A DNA stretch of 64,000 nt from CAVQXR01 sp046330455 (GCA_046330455.1 JAXLSU010000005.1:124001-188000), one strand, 5' to 3'; shown: positions 25,081 through 33,890, counted from the stretch's first letter. Numbers and translations are program-made. The notes: generated by a model from the letters alone, not told the origin.

Positions 25081-26486
25081 AGGCCGACCCTCCCCGTCCT
25101 GGTGACGAGCAGCTCGATCATCTCGTCCATGGCGGACAGCGCCCGGGCCGACGCCTGGTAGGCGCGCTGGAACTTGACGAGGCTCACCATCTCCTCGTCG
25201 AGCGAGACGCCCGAGATCGACTGCCGGCGGTTCTCGAGCGAGTCGGCGAGCACCGTGGCGTTCGCGAGGTTCGTCTGCGCCTCGCGGGCGTCGGAGCCGA
25301 CCGTCGTCACGAGCTGCGCATAGGCGGTCGGGAGCGAGCTCGGGCCGATCACGGCGGTCGTGCGGAGCGCCGCCTGCGCCAGGGCCGCGTCGGCGTTGCC
25401 CGGCTGGCCGTTCCCCGAGGCGGCGATCAGGCCCGGGTCGGCCTGCACGGCCGGGTTCCAGCCGATCGTCGCCGCGCTCGTACCGGTGAACAGCTGCCCG
25501 CCCGAGCCATTCGCTGCGCCCGACGTGCCCGTGAGGTCGAAGCCGGCCGCCTGGATCGCGTTCGTCGAGGCGACGAGCGCGGCGGCGATCGTGTCGAGCG
25601 TCGCCTGGTAGCCGGGCAGCGTCGTGTCGCGCAGCTCGACGAGCCCGGCGAGCTTCCCGGGCCGGCCGGCGAGCGCCTGCGTCTGGCCGAGAGTGGCGTT
25701 GACGAGGCTGCCGGACGATTCGGAGAGGGTGTAGGCGGTGTCCTCGTCGACGAGCGTGACCCCGTTCACCGAGATCGTGAGGGAGCCGTCCCCGTCGGCA
25801 TCCGCGAGGGACACCGACCCGAGCTCGGCGAGCTGGTCGATCAGCGCGTCGCGCTGGTCCATCAGGTCGTTCGGCGTGTCGCCGTGGACGAGACGCTCCC
25901 AGATCGAGCGGTTGAGACTCGCGAGATTCGTTCCGAGGTCGTTCAGCTCGGCCGTCGTGATCGTGACGTTCTGGCCGGTCTGGGCGGTGATCGTGGCGAG
26001 CTGGCCGCTGAGGTTCCGGAAGCCGTCGGCGAGCACAGCGCCGCTCTCGGCGAGGGCCTGGCGGGCCGACATGCTCTCGGGGTTGACCGAGACGTCGTGC
26101 CAGGCCGACCAGTACCGGTCGAGCAGGGTCGAGAGACCGGTGTCGGACGGCTCGCGCAGCGCCAGCTCGACCTGACCCAGACCGTCGCGACGGGCGTCCG
26201 CGTAGCCGTGGCGGGCCAGCTGCGTTCGGAGCTGGAGATCCACGAACTCGTCGCGGATCCGAACGTACTCCGCGACCTCGACGCCGGTGCCGATCTGGCC
26301 CGCCTGGGGCGGCCTCGACACGGAGGGGTAGGTGAAGGCAGGTGTCGCGACCAGCTCGGCGCGCTGGCGCGTGTAGCCGGTCGTGTTCGCGTTCGCGACG
26401 TTGTGGGAGGTGACGTCGAGGCCCCGCTGCTGGGCGAGGATGCCCCGCAGCGCGGTCTCGAGACCCATGAAGGTCGAGATCGGCAT
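25077..26486 (-). CDS. flgK: Flagellar hook-associated protein FlgK
   Basis: A 469-residue hook-filament junction protein, shorter than the 547 of E. coli because the central domain is reduced. The N-terminus shows the rod/hook family motif (LDVTSHNVANANTTGYTRQRAE); the C-terminus shows SGVSLDEEMVSLVKFQRAYQASARAL split over the last 55 residues. It overlaps flgN by one base and flgL by four. Confidence 0.93.
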   Translation of the reverse strand: MPISTFMGLETALRGILAQQRGLDVTSHNVANANTTGYTRQRAELVATPAFTYPSVSRPPQAGQIGTGVEVAEYVRIRDEFVDLQLRTQLARHGYADARRDGLGQVELALREPSDTGLSTLLDRYWSAWHDVSVNPESMSARQALAESGAVLADGFRNLSGQLATITAQTGQNVTITTAELNDLGTNLASLNRSIWERLVHGDTPNDLMDQRDALIDQLAELGSVSLADADGDGSLTISVNGVTLVDEDTAYTLSESSGSLVNATLGQTQALAGRPGKLAGLVELRDTTLPGYQATLDTIAAALVASTNAIQAAGFDLTGTSGAANGSGGQLFTGTSAATIGWNPAVQADPGLIAASGNGQPGNADAALAQAALRTTAVIGPSSLPTAYAQLVTTVGSDAREAQTNLANATVLADSLENRRQSISGVSLDEEMVSLVKFQRAYQASARALSAMDEMIELLVTRTGRVGL

Positions 26487-26971
26487 CAGGCCCTCGCGTC
26501 CAGCACGGTGACGGCCGGCGGCGCCTGCTGGGCGCTGCCAAACGGGGAGTACCCGGCCTGCGGTGCGCCCGAGAGCATCCGGATCAGGTGATCGAGGAAC
26601 GAGAGCTCCTGGCGGATCAGGACGCGGTTCTGGCCGTGCACGAGGGCGATCTCGGCGAACAGCCCCCGGAGCTCGGCGCTCCGCTCGCGGAGCAGGTCTG
26701 CCTCCTCCTGCGGGACGAGCGTGAAGAGCAGCTCGAGCTCGACTGTCTCCGGTGCGAGGCCGAGGCGCCGCCCGGCGTCCTCGAGCAGCCTGTCGCGCTC
26801 GAGCTCGAGGCGGCCGCGCTCGGTCATCTCGGTCTGGACCTCCGTCAGCTGCAGGAGGACGGTCTCGACGTCCTGGCGGCGGATCGCGTCGCGCTGTGCG
26901 AGCACGATCCGCAGCAGGCGCCGGGCCGAGGCGAGCTGGCGCTCGACATGGTCGAGCAGCTCGCCGGTCAC
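26486..26971 (-). CDS. flgN: FlgN-like export chaperone
   Basis: A 161-residue, strongly helical protein (about 1-130) with a disordered Pro/Ala-rich tail. It sits directly before flgK, where the chaperone for FlgK/FlgL is normally encoded. Motifs are weak (LLRIVLAQRDAIRR, HGQNRVLIRQELSFLDHLIRML), so the call rests on size, helical pattern and gene order. It overlaps the FlgJ-like gene by four bases and flgK by one. Confidence 0.78.
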   Translation of the reverse strand: MTGELLDHVERQLASARRLLRIVLAQRDAIRRQDVETVLLQLTEVQTEMTERGRLELERDRLLEDAGRRLGLAPETVELELLFTLVPQEEADLLRERSAELRGLFAEIALVHGQNRVLIRQELSFLDHLIRMLSGAPQAGYSPFGSAQQAPPAVTVLDARA

Positions 26972-27339
26972 GCAGCCTCCTCCGGTGGGGCGCTCGTCCC
27001 CGCCGTCTCCGTGACGGGGCCCTTCAGGGCCCGGTAGAGCTCGGGAGCAAGGCCGATCCCGCCCGACGCGGTGAGGCCGTCGGCGAGGATCGACGGAAGC
27101 TGGTCGCGCAGCACGCCGAGGGAGGCACCCGCGCCCTCCTCGTCCTCGTCGCCTCCGAACGCGGTCGAGCTTGCGGCGAGCTGCTCGGTCAGCTGCTGGA
27201 CGAGCAGGCGCTCGAAGCCGAGAGCCACCGAGTAGAGCTTCCGGTCTTCCGGCGTGCCGTTGCGGACCTCGGCGGGAAGCGACGCGGCACTGAGCGGGGG
27301 AAGCCCGTCGAGCCCGAGGCTGTCGAGTCGAGCCGTCAC
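26968..27339 (-). CDS. FlgJ-like rod-binding protein (no muramidase domain)
   Basis: A 123-residue protein resembling only the N-terminal rod-binding domain of FlgJ: LYSVALGFERLLVQQLTEQL near residue 36 and a LPSILADGLTASGGIGLAPELYRAL segment near residue 85. The glucosaminidase half found in enterobacterial FlgJ is absent; the CHAP protein at 18358-19008 may supply that activity. It starts 2 bp after the FlgG-like gene stops and overlaps flgN. Confidence 0.82.
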   Translation of the reverse strand: MTARLDSLGLDGLPPLSAASLPAEVRNGTPEDRKLYSVALGFERLLVQQLTEQLAASSTAFGGDEDEEGAGASLGVLRDQLPSILADGLTASGGIGLAPELYRALKGPVTETAGTSAPPEEAA

Positions 27340-27341
27340 CG

Positions 27342-28058
27342 CTAGCGCCGGATCCCGTTGACGATCTCCATGAGCTGGTCCTGCGTTCGCAGGGCGCGAG
27401 CAGAGAGCTCGAAGCCGCGCTGTGCCTGGATCACCGCGACCATCGACTCGGCGAGGTCGACGTTCGACCCCTCCAGCACGCCGGACTCGATCCGGCTCGA
27501 CGAGGTGATCAGCGCGCCGCTTGCAGAGGTGGGAACGAAGAAGCCGTCTCCCGCGGCGAGCAGGCCGCTAGGCGCCGGGACGTCGACCGCGGTGATCTTC
27601 CCGACCGTCTCGCCGTTCACGGTGACCGTGCCGTCGGGCCCGACGGCAACCGCCGAGGGGCTCGTGCCGGCGGGAACGGTGATCGGCGGCTCGAGGCGCT
27701 CGCCCGAGGCGAGCACGATCGCTCCCTGCCCGTCGAGGCGGAAGTCGCCGTTGCGGGTGAGGCCGATCGATCCGTCCGAGAGGCGCACGGGGAAGTAGCC
27801 GGGCCCCGAGATCGCGAGCGAGAGCGGGCCCGTGCCGGGGAGCAACGCGCCCTGGCTCTGGGTGGCGCCGACCTGATGGAGCGCCGCGCCGGTCCCGACC
27901 TGGCGTCCGGCGGTCGTCGTGTACTCGAGGTCGCGCATGTCGACGCGCTGCCGGTGGTAGCCGGTCGTGCTCACATTTGCGATGTCGTTCGAGAGCGCGT
28001 CGAGCCAGGCCTGGTGTGCGGCCAGCCCGGCGGCGGCGGCATGCATCCCGTTCACCAC
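27342..28058 (-). CDS. flgG: Flagellar rod protein, FlgG-like
   Basis: A 238-residue hook/basal-body protein with the family N-terminal helix motif (DALSNDIANVSTTGYHRQ), the central GPGYFPVRLSDGSIGLTRNGDF-type domain, and the C-terminal GSNVDLAESMVAVIQAQRGFELSA motif. The C-terminal pattern is FlgG-type (distal rod). It is second in the unit, 4 bp after the FlgF-like gene; the two could be reversed in name. Confidence 0.88.
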   Translation of the reverse strand: MVNGMHAAAAGLAAHQAWLDALSNDIANVSTTGYHRQRVDMRDLEYTTTAGRQVGTGAALHQVGATQSQGALLPGTGPLSLAISGPGYFPVRLSDGSIGLTRNGDFRLDGQGAIVLASGERLEPPITVPAGTSPSAVAVGPDGTVTVNGETVGKITAVDVPAPSGLLAAGDGFFVPTSASGALITSSSRIESGVLEGSNVDLAESMVAVIQAQRGFELSARALRTQDQLMEIVNGIRR

Positions 28059-28062
28059 GAAG

Positions 28063-28797
28063 TCAGCCTCCGTTCACCTGGCCGGCGGAGTTGACCGCCC
28101 GACCGAGCGTGTCGTCGATCGTCCGGATCACCCGCTGGCTCGCCTCGAACGCGCGCAGGGACACGAGCATGTCGACCATCGCACGGGCCGCGTCGACGCC
28201 GGAGCCCTCGAGCATCCCCTGGCGGACAGCGACCGGGCCGGTGGGGAGGGTGGGGCTGCCGATGAACAGCGAGTCGCCGAGCTTGGAGGCCCCGGTCAGG
28301 CTCACGATCGCAAGCTGGCCCACGGAGCGCCCGTCGACGCTGACGGTCCCGTCGGCCGCGATCGAGACGCCCGACTCCTTGCCGACCGGAATCGGCCCGC
28401 TCGCGGTGGAGAGGAGCGGGAGCCCCTCCGCCGTGGCGAGCTGCCCGGCCCCGTCGACGACGAGCCGGCCGCCGCGCGAGAAGCGGATCCCCTCGGGGGT
28501 CTGGACGGCCAGGAAGCCGTCGCCCTCGAGCGCGACGTCCAGCGGCTCGCCGGTCTCGCGAAGCGGTCCCTGGGTGAAGTCGGTCACCACCGCGTCGATC
28601 TCGGCCCCGAGGCTCAGCGGGCCCACGGCGGCGCCGGTGGCCGTGTTGGCGAGCAGGATCTCGCCGAAGCTCGCCTGCGACGCGCGATCGGGCTTGTACC
28701 CTACCGTCGAGACGTTGGCGAGGTCGTTCGCGAGCAGATCCTGACGGACCTGCTCTGCAAGCATCCCCGAAGCTGCGATGTAGAGACCTCGATCCAT
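28063..28797 (-). CDS. flgF: Flagellar rod protein, FlgF-like
   Basis: A 244-residue hook/basal-body family protein beginning MDRGLYIAASGMLAEQ, a start typical of FlgF/FlgG, with NDLANVSTVGYKPDRAS and a C-terminal GSGVDAARAMVDMLVSLRAFEA motif. It is the first gene of a nine-gene minus-strand unit (flgF to fliC2). A sigma-28-type promoter sits 30 bases upstream of the ATG; no good ribosome binding site is seen. Confidence 0.88.
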   Translation of the reverse strand: MDRGLYIAASGMLAEQVRQDLLANDLANVSTVGYKPDRASQASFGEILLANTATGAAVGPLSLGAEIDAVVTDFTQGPLRETGEPLDVALEGDGFLAVQTPEGIRFSRGGRLVVDGAGQLATAEGLPLLSTASGPIPVGKESGVSIAADGTVSVDGRSVGQLAIVSLTGASKLGDSLFIGSPTLPTGPVAVRQGMLEGSGVDAARAMVDMLVSLRAFEASQRVIRTIDDTLGRAVNSAGQVNGG

Positions 28798-28807
28798 GAG
28801 CCGATTA
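28781..28807 (+). promoter_or_regulatory. Sigma-28-type promoter of the FliK-like gene
   Basis: TAGA - 15 bp - GCCGATTA on the plus strand. The -10 box matches well and the -35 box differs at one position. It overlaps the first codons of flgF on the other strand and lies 42 bases before the TTG at 28850. Confidence 0.6.
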
Positions 28808-28826
28808 CGTCGAGACGACGATCCCG

Positions 28827-28853
28827 TAGTCGGCTCGCCAGGAGGGCACTTGA
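28827..28853 (-). promoter_or_regulatory. Sigma-28-type promoter of the flgF unit
   Basis: TCAA - 15 bp - GCCGACTA on the minus strand. The -10 box ends 29 bases before the flgF ATG. Its -35 box overlaps the TTG start of the divergent FliK-like gene, so the two promoters face across each other in 73 bp. Confidence 0.65.
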
Positions 28854-29579
28854 GCGGCACCCATGTGGAGGTCACCCGGACGGGGGCCGGGCACCTCACC
28901 CGGTTCGCGGCCGTGGACACGCTCGTGCTCCGGGACGGGGCGCAGGTCGTGCTGCGCGTGCTCGCTGCGCCGCAGGGAGGCGGGCAGGGTCTCGTCGCCC
29001 TGGCCGGGCGGCGTCTGGCCGCGGAGCTGCCGGCGGGGCTCGTCCCCGGCCAGCGGCTCACCGTCACGGTCGAGGGGCAGGACGGTGGCCGCGTGCTCCT
29101 GCGGATCCTCGGCGAGCGAGGCGCGGGAGCTACGACCGACACGCGAAGCTGCCGGACGGCTCGGGCGGTCAGCGGCGACGCCGAGCCTCCTGCGCGTCGC
29201 GCTCGCACTCGCCGGCAACGCGCTGCCACCCTGACCGCGGGGCGGCCGGTTCTCGAGTACCGACCCGGACGACGGGGTGGGGGGCGAGCGTGACGAGGTT
29301 CGCGTGGCGAGGGTCGTCGTCCACTCCTTGAGCCTTCGAAGCCGGTCGAGATCGTGCTCACGCTCACTAATGCCGGGATCGCAGCGTCCGTCGAGGCCGG
29401 CCGCAGGCCGGGCGGCGACGCTCGCCGCCGAGGCGCATGGCGAGCCCGCGACCGCCCTCTGCGCGGCGGCCGGCCGCCCGGCGATGGTCTCCGTGCGCCC
29501 GCGACCGGTGGAGGCAGGGCGGCCCGTGCCCCTGCTCGCTCGACTGGCTCGACGAGAGGGCCTGAGTGAGCGAGCCTGA
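28850..29579 (+). CDS. FliK-like hook-length control protein, frame-broken
   Basis: The TTG at 28850 follows AGGAGGG at ideal spacing. The first frame gives HVEVTRTG, a beta-rich stretch and LPAGLVPGQRLTVTVEGQDG, like the N-terminal part of FliK-type proteins. From about 29120 the reading continues in other frames: LLRVALALAGNALPP (to 29234), then VEIVLTLTNAGIAASVEAG (from about 29340) and GRPAMVSVRPRPVEAGRPVPLL to a stop at 29577, which resembles the FliK C-terminal domain. Three or more single-base shifts are needed. It precedes the FlhB-like gene, a common order for fliK. Confidence 0.6.
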
Positions 29580-29850
29580 CCGGCGCAGGCGCGCCGCCGC
29601 ACTCCGCTACGACGGCGGGGACGCGCCGACCCTCGTTGCCTCGGGGCGCGGACCGGTCGCCGACCGGATCGTCGAGGTCGCGCGGGAGCACGGCATCCCG
29701 CTGCGCGAGGACCCGGTGCTGGCCGAGGCCCTCGCCGTCCTCGAGCTCGAGACGACCGTCCCGCCCGAGCTGTACCGCGCCGTCGCCGAGGCGCTGCTGT
29801 GGGCCTACCGGCTGCAGAGCAGGTCAATTCCCGCCCGGGAAGGCCGATAA
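29566..29850 (+). CDS. FlhB-like C-terminal domain protein
   Basis: A 94-residue soluble protein equivalent to the cytoplasmic C-terminal part of FlhB/YscU: AAALRYDGGDAPTLVASGRG, RIVEVAREHGIPLREDPVLAEAL, and VPPELYRAVAEALLWAYRL. The NPTH autocleavage site is absent. Stand-alone FlhB C-domain paralogues are frequently encoded beside fliK and may help the substrate switch of the flagellar export machine. The GTG overlaps the end of the FliK-like frame. Confidence 0.85.
   Translation: MSEPDRRRRAAALRYDGGDAPTLVASGRGPVADRIVEVAREHGIPLREDPVLAEALAVLELETTVPPELYRAVAEALLWAYRLQSRSIPAREGR
29824..29850 (+). promoter_or_regulatory. Sigma-28-type promoter of the receiver/HD-GYP gene
   Basis: TCAA - 15 bp - GCCGATAA: a perfect -10 box and spacer. 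Its last base is the last base of the preceding FlhB-like gene. Confidence 0.82.
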
Positions 29851-29899
29851 CGGCGGCGTCCCGGCCCCCGTCGTCAGAGGAAGGGAGCACCTGAGCACC

Positions 29900-31162
29900 G
29901 TGGCCGAGAACGGCGTCCCCGGAGGCCGGATCCTCGTGATCGACGACGACCCCACCGTGCGCGGGACCGTCGCCGAGATGCTGCGCCGCAGCGGCTACGA
30001 GCCGCTCGAGGCAGCGACGCACGAGCAGGCGCTCGCGCTGCTCGACGATCTCGAGGTCGTCCTCGTCGTCTCCGACATCGTGATGCCGGGCCTCGACGGC
30101 TTCGAGCTGACCGAGCTCGTGCGCCAGCGTCGCCCCAGCCTGCCCGTGCTCCTGATCACCGGGGCCGGAACCGATCAGAACCTCCAGCAGGCGCTTGCCC
30201 GCGGAGCGGCCGGCCTGATCGCGAAGCCGTTCTCGCTCGCGGAGCTTGCCGGGACGGTCGCAGCCGTCCTGCAGCGGGCCCGCGATCGCGAGGACGACGT
30301 GCGCCGACGGGTCGTGTCCGGTGCCCTCGCGGGCGTGCTCGCCAGCGTGCTCGAGGCCCGCGACGGCTCGGTCCGCGGTCACTGCGACCGGATCACCGAC
30401 CTTGCCGGCCGGATCGGGGAGGGGCTCGGGCTCGGGCCCGCTGAGCTCGAGACCCTGAGCCTCGGCGCGCTCCTGCACGACATCGGCAAGGTCGGGATCC
30501 CCGACTCGATCCTGCTCAAGCCGGGCCCGCTCGACTCCCACGAGTGGATTCTCATGAGAACGCATCCCGAGGTCGGTGAGCGTCTGCTCGCCCCCTTCGA
30601 CGAGCTGAGCGAGGTACGGGCGATCGTGCGGCACCACCACGAGCACTGGGACGGCAGCGGCTACCCCGACTCGCTGGCTGGCGGGCGAATCCCGCTGAAC
30701 GCGCGGATCATCGCGGTGGCGGACGCGATCGAGGCGATGTCCGTGAGGCGGCCGTACCGGGATGCCGTGCCCGCCGAGGAGATCGTCGAGCAGCTGTGTC
30801 ACGGGCGCGGGGCTCAGTGGGACCCGGCAGTCGTCGACTGCGCGCTCGAGCTGATCCGCTCGGGCGGCCTCGAGCTGTCGGCGCGCGGCCCGAAGGTGCT
30901 CCCGGGCGAGGCGCCCCGGCTCTGGAGCGAGGACGAGCTCGGCCGCTTCGCCGAGACCCGGCTCGCAGACCTCGTGCGGATGGTCGTGCGCCTCGGCGAC
31001 GAGCTCAGCGAGACGAGCATCGGTCACGACGAGCCCGCCGGCGCCCAGATCCTGCCCGGACGCCGGCGTGAGGCGCTCTCGGTGCTCGTTGCCCTGAAGG
31101 ACGCAATCCGCGCGAGTCGCGAGGCGGCGGCGAGCGTGGCCTCGTCCGGTCGGGCGAGCTAG
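29900..31162 (+). CDS. Response regulator with HD-GYP phosphodiesterase output
   Basis: A 420-residue protein. An N-terminal receiver domain (about 9-125: ILVIDDDP, phospho-acceptor Asp59 in VVSDIVMPG, and Lys in AKPF) is joined to an HD-GYP domain (about 140-330: GHCDRITDLAG, LLHDIGKVGIPDSIL, VRHHHEHWDGSGYP, ARIIAVADAIEAMS) followed by a helical tail. HD-GYP domains hydrolyse cyclic di-GMP. The gene has a sigma-28-type promoter 50 bases upstream and so should be made with the late flagellar genes. The GTG at 29900 is used; a CTG at 29891 in the same frame has better spacing to the GGAAGGGAG site. Confidence 0.9.
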   Translation: MAENGVPGGRILVIDDDPTVRGTVAEMLRRSGYEPLEAATHEQALALLDDLEVVLVVSDIVMPGLDGFELTELVRQRRPSLPVLLITGAGTDQNLQQALARGAAGLIAKPFSLAELAGTVAAVLQRARDREDDVRRRVVSGALAGVLASVLEARDGSVRGHCDRITDLAGRIGEGLGLGPAELETLSLGALLHDIGKVGIPDSILLKPGPLDSHEWILMRTHPEVGERLLAPFDELSEVRAIVRHHHEHWDGSGYPDSLAGGRIPLNARIIAVADAIEAMSVRRPYRDAVPAEEIVEQLCHGRGAQWDPAVVDCALELIRSGGLELSARGPKVLPGEAPRLWSEDELGRFAETRLADLVRMVVRLGDELSETSIGHDEPAGAQILPGRRREALSVLVALKDAIRASREAAASVASSGRAS

Positions 31163-31181
31163 CCGGTCGCGCTCGGAAGGC

Positions 31182-31208
31182 TCAGGTTGACGGGCTCCCG
31201 GTCGATCA
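31182..31208 (+). promoter_or_regulatory. Weak sigma-28-type promoter before the HAD/glycosyltransferase region
   Basis: TCAG - 15 bp - GTCGATCA on the plus strand. Each box has deviations, but the -10 box ends exactly 10 bases before the ATG at 31219, the same distance seen at 18358 and 38234. Confidence 0.4.
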
Positions 31209-31218
31209 CGTCCGTGAG

Positions 31219-31947
31219 ATGACCGCCCGTCCTGTCGACGGAGCCGTCGCCCGCACGTGGGCGGAGGCGGATGCCGCCGCGGCTCTCCAGCCGGCCGTCG
31301 TCGTGCTCGACCTCGACGGGACAGTGGCGTTGCTCGACGTCCCCTGGGAGGACGTCAAGCGCTCGCTCGTCGGGATCGCCGCCGGGTACGGCATCGACAC
31401 GAGCGGGCACCGCCGCGTGCTCTCTCTCCTGGCCGCGGCGCTCGGAGAGCGCTGGCGCAGGACTACCCGGCCGAGCGGCTCGAGGTCGTCGTCGTCGACG
31501 ACGGATCGACCGACGACACGGACGTGGCGATCTGTCCCTTCCTCGACCGCGTCCGGCACGTCCGCAAGGCGCACGGGGAGCGAACAGCGCCATCAACCGG
31601 GCGCTCGCGGAGGCCTGCGGCGACCTGATCGCGCTCCTCTCTGCCGACGACGAGTGGCCGCCCGACCGCGTCTCCCGGACAGGTCGAGCTGCTGCTCGCG
31701 CGCCCGGAGGTCGGGCTCGTGTACGGCGACCTCGAGGTCATCGACGCGGCCGGTCAGGTCGTCCAGCCGTCGTTCTTGAAGGCGGAAGGGATCGCCCGCG
31801 TCGCGGCCGCGTCCTCGGTGAGATCCTGAAGCACAACTTCGTCTCCGGCGGCGGGCTCAAGGTCAGGGCTTCGCTCGCGGAGGCGTTCGCCCCGATCCCG
31901 CCCGAGATCCCCCGCAATGACTGCGGATCGCGGCCCGGGTCGCCGAG
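31219..31947 (+). pseudogene. HAD-phosphatase start joined to a frame-broken family 2 glycosyltransferase domain
   Basis: The ATG opens a HAD-like N-terminus (VVVLDLDGTVALLDVPWEDV, to about 31430). Glycosyltransferase-2 sequence then follows in successive frames: LAQDYPAERLEVVVVDDGST, SAINRALAEACGDLIALLSADD, VELLLARPEVGLVYGDLEVI, and GEILKHNFVSGGGLKVRASL. The first beta-strand of the GT-A fold, normally before DYP, is missing where the HAD sequence ends. At least four single-base shifts fall within 500 bp. The downstream gene continues the same protein, so this was or is one long glycosyltransferase gene. Confidence 0.65.
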
Positions 31948-33726
31948 GTGAAGCCGGAGATCGATTACCTCGAAGGCGCGCCCGTCCACCGCCTGCGCGG
32001 CTCGAGCATGAAGCTCGGCGTGCCCGCCGAGCGGCGGGGCGCTCTCTACCGGGCCGAGCTGCCGCTGCGGCGCCACCTGCTGCGCCACTCCCTCGATACG
32101 GTCGATCCCGTCGACGCGCTCGAGGCGCTGCGGCTGTTCGAGCAGGGGGTCGGTCTGGCAGCTCAGGCCTTCGACGGGGCGCCCGAGGAGCTCGTGCCGG
32201 TGACGGACGAGGATCGAGCCTGCGCCGCCGACGCGCACGACGCCGGCCTGTCGGCCTGGCGTGACGGCGACGGGAACACGGCCGCCCAGCGGCTCGTGCA
32301 GGCGCTTGCCTGCGATCCGCGGGACGACGTCGCACGCTCGCTGCTCGGGGCTCTGATGCGCGGCTTCGAATGGCCGCAGACCCCGGCTTCGACGGCGGTC
32401 GTGGAGCGGCCGGCGGTCTCGATCGTGATTCCCGTCCACGGGAAGCTCCAGCTGACGAGGCAGTGCCTGCGCGCGCTCGCCCTGACGGCTCCGTCCGCAC
32501 CCTACGAGGTGATCGTCGTCGACGACGCTTCCCCGGACGGCACGGCTGACTTCCTCCGAGCCGAGGAGGCTGCGGGGCATCTGCGGGCGATCGTGAACGC
32601 CGAGAACGCCGGCTTCGCCCGGGCCCGCAACCAGGGCCTCGCGCTCGCGGCCGGTGAACACGTCCTGTTCCTGGACAACGACACGATCGCGCTGCCCGGC
32701 TGGCTCGACGCGATGCTCGCGTCGCTCGACGCCGCGGCAGACGTGGGGGTCGTGGGCAGCCGTCTCCTCTACCCGGACTGGACGATCCAGCACGCGGGAA
32801 TCCTGTTCAGCGAGCGGAGCGAGCCCTACCACGTGAGCCGTGGAGCGCCCTTCGACCATCCTGCCGTCTCGGCCTCGGCCGACTTCCCTGCGGTCACCGG
32901 AGCCTGCATGCTCGTCCGGGGATCGCTCGCACGCGAGCTCGGCGGCTTCTCGGAGGCCTACCGGATGTACGTCGAGGACATCGATCTCTGCTTCGCGGCC
33001 TGGCACGCGGGCTACCGCGTCTGCTACTGCGCCGGGAGCGTGCTGTTGCACCTCGAGAGCGCATCCGCGCCGGGCACGACTGGACGCGACGAGCAAGTGC
33101 GCGAGGGCTGGGCGACCCTGCACGAGCGCTGGGCGGGCCGGCTCCCGCTGAGAGTGGCGGGCCTGTGCGGTTCCGCGTTCGGTCCGGTTCGCCTGCGCCG
33201 GCGCCTGAACGGCGCCCGGCGGCTCGTCGGGCTCGCATTCGCCGAGGAGCTCGTCGAGCACCCCGAGCTGCTCGTCGCGTACGCCGGGGTGGTCTCCGGG
33301 GCCGAGGACGTGACGCTCGTCGTCTCGACCGCAGGGTCGGTCGACCGGCTCGCGGCGCTCGTCGAGGAGCTCGGGCTCGGTGGGGACGAGGCCGCAGACC
33401 TGCTCGCGGTGGGGCCGGAGACGGCCGTCGAGGAGCTCGCGCTGCTCGTCGATTTCGTGCTCTCGACCGCGAGGCCGGAGGGGCCGCTCGAGGCGCTTCC
33501 ATCCTATGACGGGAGCACGGTCGGCGAGCTCCGGCTGCTGCTCGTCGTGCGCGGCCTGACCGCCTCAGCGCTCGGCTCTAAATCGGGATCCCACGCGGAC
33601 GACTATCCGGACGTGGGGCGACCGAGCGGCACGACGGCGCCCGCCGACGGGGCGGCCGTACCCGATCCGCGCGCACGGCTCGCCCGCACCGGGTCGGTGC
33701 AGACGCAGGCTGAGCCGGCGGCATGA
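31948..33726 (+). CDS. Family 2 glycosyltransferase, probable flagellin glycosylation enzyme
   Basis: An intact 592-residue frame. Residues 1-140 look like the end of the first glycosyltransferase domain plus a linker (VHRLRGSSMKLGVPAERRG, RRHLLRHSLD). A second complete GT-A domain follows (about 148-410): VSIVIPVHGKLQLTRQCLRA, VIVVDDASPDGTADFL, the LDNDT metal-binding motif, and MYVEDIDLCFAAW near the acceptor site, as in rhamnosyl- and other GT2 enzymes. A C-terminal region of about 180 residues is not recognised. The position inside the flagellar island, directly before flaG, suggests filament glycosylation; the donor sugar is unknown. Confidence 0.82.
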   Translation: MKPEIDYLEGAPVHRLRGSSMKLGVPAERRGALYRAELPLRRHLLRHSLDTVDPVDALEALRLFEQGVGLAAQAFDGAPEELVPVTDEDRACAADAHDAGLSAWRDGDGNTAAQRLVQALACDPRDDVARSLLGALMRGFEWPQTPASTAVVERPAVSIVIPVHGKLQLTRQCLRALALTAPSAPYEVIVVDDASPDGTADFLRAEEAAGHLRAIVNAENAGFARARNQGLALAAGEHVLFLDNDTIALPGWLDAMLASLDAAADVGVVGSRLLYPDWTIQHAGILFSERSEPYHVSRGAPFDHPAVSASADFPAVTGACMLVRGSLARELGGFSEAYRMYVEDIDLCFAAWHAGYRVCYCAGSVLLHLESASAPGTTGRDEQVREGWATLHERWAGRLPLRVAGLCGSAFGPVRLRRRLNGARRLVGLAFAEELVEHPELLVAYAGVVSGAEDVTLVVSTAGSVDRLAALVEELGLGGDEAADLLAVGPETAVEELALLVDFVLSTARPEGPLEALPSYDGSTVGELRLLLVVRGLTASALGSKSGSHADDYPDVGRPSGTTAPADGAAVPDPRARLARTGSVQTQAEPAA

Positions 33727-33811
33727 GACCGGGCCTTGCGAGGGTCTCCCTGCGGCTTGTCCACGGTGGCCGCGGCCACGGGGTCGCTCGTGCGGGGGAG
33801 CCGGCGATGGC

Positions 33812-33838
33812 TAAATCACCGGACGGAGACGCCGATTA
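33812..33838 (+). promoter_or_regulatory. Sigma-28-type promoter of flaG
   Basis: TAAA - 15 bp - GCCGATTA: the closest match to the FliA consensus in the window. It ends 52 bases before the flaG ATG. Confidence 0.85.
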
Positions 33839-33890
33839 TCTGATCAGTTCGATCCATGGATGGACCCAGAGCTCCATGGAAGGAGCAGAG

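Noticed and set aside
28796..28849. ATG at 28796 as start of the FliK-like gene
   Set aside because: It overlaps the flgF start codon on the other strand (palindromic CATG) and has no ribosome binding site. The TTG at 28850 has a strong one.
33579..33605. Second sigma-28-like site before flaG (TAAA-N15-GACGACTA)
   Set aside because: It lies inside the glycosyltransferase reading frame and its -10 box matches only five of eight positions, with a much better site at 33812-33838.
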